This document shows, piece after piece, positions 57,267 to 64,000 of a stretch of DNA of 64,000 nucleotides (position 1 is its first letter; each line of letters starts with the position of its first letter). Position numbers and translations under genes: made by a program. Origin of the DNA: Dillenia suffruticosa (taxonomy: Eukaryota > Streptophyta > Magnoliopsida > Dilleniales > Dilleniaceae); NCBI GenBank assembly GCA_033439265.1, contig JAVTVX010000020.1, positions 17,378,001 to 17,442,000 on the forward strand. The letters run 5' to 3'. The notes beneath the pieces were generated by a model. It ran no database searches, had not been told where the DNA came from, and saw nothing but the letters and a program-made list of their open reading frames with translations.

Positions 57267-58963
57267 GTCTCTTTCTTTCTCTTCAATTTTCATTTTCCTT
57301 CCAAATATCATCCATGATTCTAGCTTTCCTGAAGCATAAGGGCACGTTGGAGGTTGCAATTGAAGCCTAGATCAGTTAGATTTCATTTCTTCTTGGCTAG
57401 GGCTTGGTTCGTGCATCCTTTGAAATCTTTTCGATTCTTCATTAGTTTTCAAAATCTCTTCCAAACCCAAGCATTTTTGAAGCATTTGCCATGTTTTAGA
57501 AGTACTACAGGGTTCAATTTAGTTTCAAACACCAGAGAGTGTCGAGGTACCCTAGATGAGCGAATATCCTCTCTCTTTGATTTTATTTCATTTTTCTTTA
57601 CTAATTTTGGAGTGTAAAAACATGTAAATGATCCACATTCTTGACTTTAATTTTTGTAGCTCCTCATATAATCGGATGTTGTGTACGTGAACTCCTTAGC
57701 TTGTGTGCATGCAAATGTTGGGGTTTAGGTTTGGGAATGAGTTTTCTGCAAAGTAAAGGCAAGTGCTGCTTTCCAACATCATCTCTAGGTTGCTTTTGAG
57801 TTATTGAATGAGTTCTTGTATGCATATTGGCATGATTGTCTGAAAATTTGTGATTAGACCTTATAAACTTGTGCCTAAGTGAGTTTGGTTAAATTGATTT
57901 GGGTTTTTACTGGAATTTAAAAATGAGAAACACACATATTTTAGAATTTATTCAAGTGATATGGTGTTTGGAGTGACATTCTTGATTTTGGCATAATGGG
58001 TTGTTGAGTATATTGTGATATTTCCATCATAACTTTCTATGCACAAAAGCAAATCAACTAAGATTTTTTGTATATAAAACTAGATTCTCATATTTTGAAA
58101 ATGAGATATAATTTGTTAAAATCTAATAAGAATTGGATTTTTTATGATTTTTCAAAAAATTTTATGGTGCAGAAAAATATTCTAATCTGCTCTATTTTGG
58201 CTGTTTATTTTTCTTTAATTTTGAGATACTTTCTAGACTAAATTAGGCTAAACTCTGAACATAAAACTTTTAGATCTATATTCTAGCTTTAATTTGAGAT
58301 AAAAATCACATGATTTGGATGTGTAGTGAAAGTTACAGCCATTTTTTCATGACTGTAAAGATTGAAAATTGATTAAAAAACTAAAATTGTGAAAATATTA
58401 AAGAGAAATCGATTGTCTTTGTATTGGTATATGATTTAATGATTAAATTATGACCGATATCTTAGTTAGGGCATTTAGAAACAAAGGAAGATTTTGTTTG
58501 ATTTGAAATTTGTGAGTGATTACCCTCCCAAGAGATGAGTGGACGGATCGTTGTGCCTCTAATAAGAAAAATTAATTCAAAATTCTTTTATAAATAGTTT
58601 TAAATAATTTTGTATAATTTTGTAGCATATTTGTGATTGTAAAATGTCCCAAAATGAGAATTTGAAGTATATATGCATCCATTGTATTTATAAATGAAAA
58701 TATGTCATATATTATTGAGTAATTTATTCATGAAAATTGTGAAATTGGTTGGTAACCTTTTGATGAAATCATGACACATTAAATGAAATTGGAATGTTTG
58801 TAAAATGTTGGTGCATATGTGGTAAATGGTTATAGTCATTTCCTTTACGGGACGATCTGACGGGATGCTATGGTTAGCGATGACGCAATCTCATGCGCCC
58901 CTGTCGTACTATCCGGTTACAACACCGACGAGGTACCAGTCAACACCAAAGACGGTACTTTTT
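51724..58963 (+). mobile_element. Ty3/Gypsy chromovirus-like LTR retrotransposon fossil
   Basis: LTR sequence at about 51724-52775 and at 57090-58963 shares long stretches, such as CAAATATCATCCATGATTCTAG and TCCTCATATAAT. The purine tract CTTTAAGAGGGTTAAG precedes the right copy. TCATT at 51719-51723 and 58964-58968 is a likely target duplication within the RTE LINE, although the right LTR then lacks a typical CA end. Parts in Gypsy order: gag (52790-53100) and zinc knuckle (CYHCGKEGH, near 53120); protease (DTGSNNSFV, near 53730); reverse transcriptase (54180-55070, [20 protein letters not shown]); RNase H (about 55080-55500, DYHPGKFNVVADTLSRK); integrase (about 55690-56890); and a chromodomain-like end (to about 57010). 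Reverse transcriptase before integrase marks Gypsy. It is broken, with many breaks. LTR identity is about 88% by eye, older than the Copia at 43245. Confidence 0.92.
57090..58963 (+). repeat. Right LTR of the Gypsy element
   Basis: About 1.87 kb, starting TGTTATAAACT right after the purine tract. It has CT-rich and (CT)n/(CA)n stretches near 57190-57265. The first ~1.05 kb aligns with the left LTR. The end is set by the TCATT duplication and is approximate. Confidence 0.75.
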
Positions 58964-59580
58964 TCATTTTTTAGATACACGTATATCTAAAACTAGGGGT
59001 CTATGATAAGTTATAATACTCTCCCCCTGTATAACTTTGTCATCCTTACAGATTATTCTATCACCTCTCCTAATGAGAAAGAAATTTATTTGACTAATTT
59101 TAGACCTATTTTTATATGTAACTAAGTGTATTTCTCTTTTCTTAAAAGTGATATTTATAACTATTAGATTAAATATTGTGGCAAACTCTAAAATTGTATC
59201 TCTTATCTCATTCCTACTACCGAATCCAAAATTTTCATGTATGGTTTAGAATCTTTCGTTCCTCTCTCCTACATGTCTATTTAAGTCTCCTCCAATAAAT
59301 AGTTTTTCTCTACTATGTATGATTTGTATAAATTTATCTAATTCTCTCAAAATTGTTTTTTACTAATTGTATCTATATTTATTTGGAGTATATACACACT
59401 AACTATATTAATTACGTTTTTCTCATCTAGTAACTTGACAAACATAATTTTATCTCATTTTCTTCTTATTTCTATATCTAATAGATTTTTACGTACAATT
59501 ATTCATATCACATTCTTATTCCTATCACTTCCTATGTACCAAAGTTTATCACTATGAGAATCTACTACTCTAGTTTTCTC

Positions 59581-59772
59581 TTTTCTTTTTGGTATTATAT
59601 CAACCGGTATCCGAAATTATATTCCGACTAATCCGATCTGGAACTTACAGTGACTCATTTAAGGAGACTACCCTCTCAACGTAGTCTGCTCCATGCCCAA
59701 GTTGTGAGTCGAATTCGTGACTTTGGTTAAGAGATCTAGCACTATATCCCACTAGGCCAATTGACCGCTGGT
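59581..59772 (-). mobile_element. tRNA-derived SINE inside the RTE LINE
   Basis: It is flanked by near-identical 17 bp target duplications, ACTACTCTAGTTTTCTC (59564-59580) and ACTACTCTAACTTTCTC (59773-59789). On the minus strand an A-box GGCCTAGTGG (59749-59758) matches RRYNNARYGG, and a B-box-like AATTCGACTC lies about 40 bp downstream (59706-59715). The 3' side ends in an A-rich tail, seen as TTTTCTTTTT on the + strand. The order and spacing are those of a pol III SINE promoter. It shares its 3' half with 61640-61760. Confidence 0.85.
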
Positions 59773-59806
59773 ACTACTCTAACTTTCTCCCCGACCTACT
59801 TCTTAT

Positions 59807-60305
59807 CCGTTTGGTATGACTTTTTTTTTGTTTTTCTTTTTCTTGTAAGGAGAAGCAAAAATTAATAATTTTTAAAATTAAGTTAAAAGTTGTTTGGTAT
59901 TTTTATTTTTAAAAATAAATTGATTTCATAATTTTTGAAATAAAGTTAAAAGTTAAAAATTAAAAATTAAAAGTTAAAAGTTAAAGTTAAAGAAAAAGAA
60001 AAAGAGAAGATATAAAGGTAAATAAATTTATGATAGAGATATATTTAGAATTTCATATCTTTCAAGAGAGGATATAAATGAAATAAAAGAAAACAGATTT
60101 CTTAAAAAGCTGACATATTTTTAAAAAGAGAAGTTAAAGCTCCTCTTAAGAGCTTTTGCTTTTTTTTTTTTTTTTTTTGTTTCTCTTCATTAAAAAAAAG
60201 CTTATTTTTTATTTAAAAACTTCTAAAATAAATTGTTTGGTCGAGTTTCTTATTAAAAGGAGAAGAGAAACTGAAAAAAAGATTTGTCAAACAGGCACTT
60301 AGTTT
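59807..60305. mobile_element. MITE-like inverted repeat
   Basis: The left end (GTTTGGTATGACTTTTTTTT) and the right end read in reverse (GTTTGACAAATCTTTTTTTC) are imperfect inverted repeats. Matching AGGAGAAG words lie inside both. The interior is AT-rich with GTTAAAA-type repeats and no coding capacity. The RTE sequence resumes on both sides, so this looks like an insertion. A clear target duplication was not resolved, so the superfamily (hAT-like is possible) is uncertain. Confidence 0.55.
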
Positions 60306-60639
60306 TTTGAGAACACGTGATATGAATTTTTATCTATTTATTATTTTTCTGATTTTTCCTAACCTATCGGTCAAAGATTATATATTTCAAATGGCTAAAC
60401 GAATCATATTTTCATAGACTAACTTATTTACCCGCACTCTAAGATCCCTTGTTAATTTGTCGTTATATTCGGAATTTGATATAGTACGTCGCTGAGGGAA
60501 AATGCTTCAAAATATTTATATATTTGTTTCTCATTTTTTTCATTTGACAAAAAATTTTACATTGACTGTCGACCTACCGTAACCTTACTCTTTTACCCGG
60601 GTTTGAAACCGGCCGTGGCGGAGTTCTTAAAATATTGAT

Positions 60640-61130
60640 ATATAAAAATGAATTAGGTGAAAAGATAAATAGTAATATTAAATGAATACATAAATAAATA
60701 AATAGATAGGTAATAAAATTATATATATATCTATAATAATAAAGTAATAGATTTTATATTGAAACTATACCGGTATGAGTTTAAAATATTTTAAATTTTA
60801 ATAGTTTTAAATTCATAATAATATATGTTATATTAATAATACTAGTTATACTACTAGTAGTAATAATATTAATAATAGTAATATTAGTATTATTAATAGT
60901 AATGATAGTGGTAGTAATGAAAAAATAATAATAATAGTTATAGTGATAGCAATAGAAATAACGGTAATGTTAGTAGCAGTAATGAAATAATAATAATAAT
61001 AATAGTTACAATAATAACTATAATAATAAAGATAATTTTATTAATAGTAATAGCAATGATAATAATAATGCTAATAGTAATAGTATTAGTAACAATAATA
61101 GTAATAGTAGTAAATGTTGTTATTCCACAA
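60640..61130. repeat. AT-rich region with (TAA/TAG)n trinucleotide tract
   Basis: About 60820-61120 is a long degenerate trinucleotide tract (AATAATAGTAATAT types). The open frames it creates are low-complexity Ile/Thr/Ser runs. The rest (60640-60820) is AT-rich with TAAATAAA words. No gene is seen. Confidence 0.8.
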
Positions 61131-61609
61131 TGGGCTGAAGGAAGTGGAGAGAGTTTTGATGGTTTCGGCTGAGGTCTAATAGGAGGGTGGGTGGGTCGGG
61201 TAGGGGAGGTCAAGGGAAAGAGATAGAGGGATAGGCAGAATGATGAAGGCTGAAGGCTCAAGGCTTTAGCACCGATGAATTTTTGGTTTCAGGTGGCGGC
61301 GGTGGGAGGCGGGAAGGGTTGCCATGTTCTTAGGTAAAGAGAATGGTGAAGATGAGGGTTCTCATCGAGTCAATGAAGAAATACAGAGTGCAGATCTGGG
61401 CTGAAGGGAGATGGATCTAGGAGCAGAAGATAGATCTGAGTACAAATCCAGGGTTTCTGTGGCCGGAAGGGAGGTAGATCTGGGGACGAGAAGCTTTGGA
61501 TAGAGAGAGAGAGAGAGAAGGAAAAACATCTAAAAGTTAATGCATTTTGTTAGTAAGCCCTCCCTGTCTGGAGTGTTTAATTCTAGTCTTTTAAATGCAA
61601 AATTCATCT
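61131..61609. other. GA-rich intergenic stretch
   Basis: A purine-rich segment with several AGATCTG words and a (GA)n run near 61502-61518. It could be a former 5' region on the minus strand, but no exon or promoter can be supported. Confidence 0.35.
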
Positions 61610-61626
61610 ATTAGCAAAACAATTTT

Positions 61627-61760
61627 TTTTTTTTTTTTTGTATCATGGTTAGGCTACAAATCCAGTATCCGGGATTTTACACCGACTAATTTGGGTCGAC
61701 CGCTTACAGGAACCAATTGAGGGGACAAGTCTCCCAACGCTGATTTTTTCGTTCCCATGG
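61627..61760 (-). mobile_element. 5'-truncated SINE of the same family
   Basis: Flanked by perfect 17 bp target duplications ATTAGCAAAACAATTTT (61610-61626 and 61761-61777). A poly-T run (to 61639) is the A-tail of a minus-strand copy. The body (GTATCCGGGATTTTACACCG, GTCTCCCAACG) aligns with the 3' half of the SINE at 59581-59772. The A- and B-box half is absent, so this copy is 5'-truncated. Confidence 0.85.
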
Positions 61761-61777
61761 ATTAGCAAAACAATTTT

Positions 61778-62373
61778 GGGTAAATAATTTTTTGATGGGT
61801 CTGAATCTTGTATTAGAATCATCCATTGCATCAGCAATAAGACCATAGAGCAATTCAGGATGCTTCTAGATTTATGAAGCTCTTATTGTCTTTGAAGATA
61901 ATGAGTTGTTATTCACAATGTTTTAGCTACAAATTGGACAAAATTCACACCAATTAGCCTTTTATTCTTTATCTAAAAAGAAAAATGGCTTTTACCGATC
62001 TGTAAAGATAATTCAAAGCTATGAAAACTATAAATTGACGTCATGTAACAATTTTCACTGAGGTTCGGGAGGCCAACTTAGCCTGGCTCACGGCCGAATG
62101 CTGCACGTTAAATAATCGCCTTTTCAATTCCTAGATGAACAGCGAGGACCTTAATAAATAAACTAACTAAATAATGGGTGTTCAGCTCATACAAAAAAGG
62201 CCCACTTATTTCATTCAAGCTAATGACATGAGGATAAGCCTGCAGCATTGGATTGCAAGCTTTGTATCACAAGAGGTCAAACTACTCATTACGGCTCCTA
62301 GAACAAACATCAGGGGCAAAAAAACATTGTGTTTCCCACCAACCCACCCCAGAAAAGACGCCTAAATTTTCAG
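61778..62373. other. Non-coding stretch, likely 3' flank and 3' UTR of the RPAIN-like gene
   Basis: No conserved coding block is seen. It lies downstream of the minus-strand stop codon at 62374-62376, so at least the right part should be the 3' UTR of that gene. A poly(A) site was not identified with confidence. Confidence 0.4.
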
Positions 62374-63019
62374 CTATATGACTACCTCATATATGTTGCA
62401 GTGCTGACATTGAATAAATAGTGCAGTAAGTTCGAACATTGTTTTGATGCAGAACACAGGCTTCATTCTGCAACCCCGGTCAAGATGCTCTGCATGAGCC
62501 TCAGCAAGCCGAGCTTCCAAAAACTTCAAGTTTACCTGGAACATTAAAAGAAAACAAAGAACTAGTAATGAAAAAGAAAAAAAGTAAGCATTTCGTATAC
62601 TTCATGGTCATTTATCAGCTTTGACATATACACCTAATCATTAGAAACAAGGGCATCAGAGTCTTAGAATCCTATGGTAAGAAATTCATAAGGAACTTTT
62701 CCCAGATATGATTCACAATTACATTAACTGGAAGGGCCACATGCTTTCTAGAGATTCTAATGATTTCTAACAAGCTGACATATGCATCTAATGATTCCCA
62801 ATTATGTTATATCTGAAATTCCAAACTCCTTTTACGCAGCTACTAAGGTTTTAAAGGTCCCACACCATGCAGTGTAAACAAATTATAGCAGAGGGAATAT
62901 TGGAGCCAAACCTCATTTCCTCTACTTATTTGCAATTTACAAAGGTTGCAATAAATAGCAAGATTGTTCTCTTGCAATTCTCCATGTGTACAGATGGGGC
63001 ACCATATTTGTTTGTGCAC
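62374..63019 (-). CDS. RPAIN: RPA-interacting protein (RPAIN/Rip family), last two coding exons
   Basis: Minus-strand exons are 63019-62912 (36 codons) and 62535-62374 (54 codons with TAG stop). They are joined in phase 0 by a GT-AG intron, with an AG acceptor before 63019. The 89 residues match the C-terminal zinc-finger region of RPA-interacting proteins: WCPICTHGEL, YCNLCKLQI, LEARLAEAHAEH, GCRMKPVFCI and CQHCNIYEVVI at the extreme C-terminus. The cysteine pairs CPIC, CNLC and CQHC, plus a His, are the presumed metal ligands. The family binds replication protein A and helps carry it into the nucleus. Upstream exons were not recognised in 63020-64000 and presumably lie further right. The part present has no stops or frame changes, so it is probably a live gene. 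Confidence 0.75.
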
Positions 63020-64000
63020 CTATGACCACCAAGAGAAAATATTATCAACATCACATCTTCAAATGGCAATTGAGAGATGGTGACAATGATAAGCGATCCA
63101 ACTTATATTTGGATTTCGGATACATTGTACTTTAAATAAGCCTGTCGAAAGGTAGCCTCATGCCCATAGACCTCCAAATGAATAATAAAAATAAAAAATA
63201 AAAACCTGGAAAGGAAATATAGCACTTATCAAAGAAGTCCATTACATATTCTGTGACACCTGATATAGGGAAGCATTTCAAGTACAAGCACCCAATGAAA
63301 AGATTGAAATTGGGCAGCTACAGCTTTTCAAACAGGAGGACATTTCCGTGAAAGTTGATAGATATACATCTATAATTTTCACCATAAAGAGCATTTTAAA
63401 CACAAGCTATTCATATTTGAATACTGCATCGCAAGTTCTTCAAATGCTACAATCTTCTTTTTCCTTCCAACGGTCCCACACAATTTCTTTCTTTCCAAAT
63501 ACACCAAAGACCATCCAAAGAACCGTATGCAAGTTGATGAATTTTTCTTTGACCATCCACACTATTTTACCGATACAAAATCAGTTGCATAATTTAATCC
63601 CCTTTGCTTATTGCATGTTAAGTGATGCAAACAATATGCATGGGAGATTTGTAAAGTATGACAAGAGAAGCACAAAGAATGACTCAAGAGCCAACGTTGT
63701 TATTTGGCAAGATTCTAATTTAAAATTTGCCTAGAGGAGTTGCTTTTAATTTTAATTTTGGAGTTTCTAAATTTTAGTTTTGGTTGTAGTTTTTATTTTA
63801 TTCTTTTTATTGTTTGAATTATCCTTAGACTTATTTAGGAGTTTTAAAGTTTGGTCCTACTAGTGGATTCTATTTTCTTGAGCTTCATGGTCTATTTAAG
63901 ATTTGTAACCTTATTTTGAGAATAATAAAACTTTGAATACATTTTTTTTTTAGCTAAAATATTTTGAACTCTCTCAAAGCTAAAAGTGGCGATGCCTTCT
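63020..64000. other. Probable intron of the RPAIN-like gene, with a possible retroelement end
   Basis: No further RPAIN exon is recognised. The plus-strand frame at 63348-63734 has no clear family. Its end (KNDSRANVV) and the following T-rich, AATAAAACTTTG-containing stretch (63740-63950) weakly recall the 3' end and LTR of a plant Gypsy-type element running off the window. The call is tentative. Confidence 0.25.

Larger units (their letters stand above)
42665..60630 (-). mobile_element. Near full-length RTE-type LINE split by four nested insertions
   Basis: Minus-strand pieces, 5' to 3': 60630-60306 (5' UTR-like, with GGCCGGTTTCAAACCCGGG), 59806-59773 and 59580-58964 (endonuclease: KLWYIGS, GGDLNRHVG-like, FFLIRRGDRIICKDDKVI, HRPLVLDI), 51723-50167 (EKRKGKNLNGVKCI, RPDRISIEIWKCL, DLEKIYDRVSR, LWWWALIKRG) and 43244-42665 (MRIIKWMCKKTRREKIRNE, then a (TTG)n-type tail). 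The pieces total about 3.1 kb, about the expected length of a plant RTE, and run in order. Four insertions interrupt it: Copia 43245-50161, Gypsy 51724-58963, SINE 59581-59772 and a MITE-like element about 59807-60305. In-frame stops are frequent, so it is long dead. No clear target duplication of the LINE itself was found. Confidence 0.88.

Noticed and set aside
59700-59772. A tRNA-like A-box and B-box pair suggesting a tRNA gene
   Set aside because: No cloverleaf or acceptor stem can be drawn. The 17 bp target duplications and tail show it is a SINE.
60938-61261. 107-codon minus-strand open frame
   Set aside because: Mostly Ile/Thr runs from a TAA/TAG-type trinucleotide tract; not a protein gene.
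63348-63734. 128-codon plus-strand open frame near the right edge
   Set aside because: No host-gene motif is recognised. It lies in the presumed intron of the RPAIN-like gene, and its end only weakly recalls a retroelement polyprotein terminus.

Overview
This window is nuclear DNA from a flowering plant, probably a non-grass. It is AT-rich, has long GT-AG introns, and carries plant-type Copia, Gypsy, CACTA, hAT, L1, RTE and SINE copies. All features come from reading the sequence by eye; no database search was run.

Two host genes can be supported. On the + strand, positions 20774-40166 hold a complete 13-exon ubiquitin-specific protease gene predicted to encode 934 aa. It has a DUSP domain, a ubiquitin-like region and a split USP catalytic domain with all three catalytic boxes, and best resembles plant UBP5. 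On the - strand at 62374-63019 lie the last two coding exons of an RPA-interacting-protein (RPAIN family) gene; its 5' part is not recognised here and probably lies beyond the right edge.

The rest is mostly layered transposon debris. Left edge (1-1208): the end of a minus-strand LTR element. 1863-19793: a Copia element with target duplication ATTTA, holding a 6.2 kb CACTA transposon (3374-9619, duplication TTA) and a 3.7 kb hAT transposon (14058-17741, duplication GGTATCAA). 20774-40166: the protease gene, whose introns hold a short Gypsy fossil, a rearranged antisense L1 LINE, a small RTE piece and an RTE 3' end. 42050-42247: a fold-back hairpin. 42665-60630: a near full-length minus-strand RTE LINE pulled apart by a young Copia element (43245-50161, duplication CCTTC), an older Gypsy element (51724-58963, duplication TCATT), a SINE (17 bp duplication) and a MITE-like inverted repeat. 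A second SINE of the same family follows at 61627-61760.

The insertions give a relative time order: RTE before Gypsy, SINE and Copia, and left Copia before CACTA and hAT. I found no operon-like cluster, CRISPR array, rRNA, stand-alone tRNA or convincing novel multi-gene system. The most informative content is the readable insertion stratigraphy, GC-rich leaders shared by two Copia elements, the 68-bp near-perfect palindrome, and a conserved gene that keeps its exons despite heavily invaded introns.
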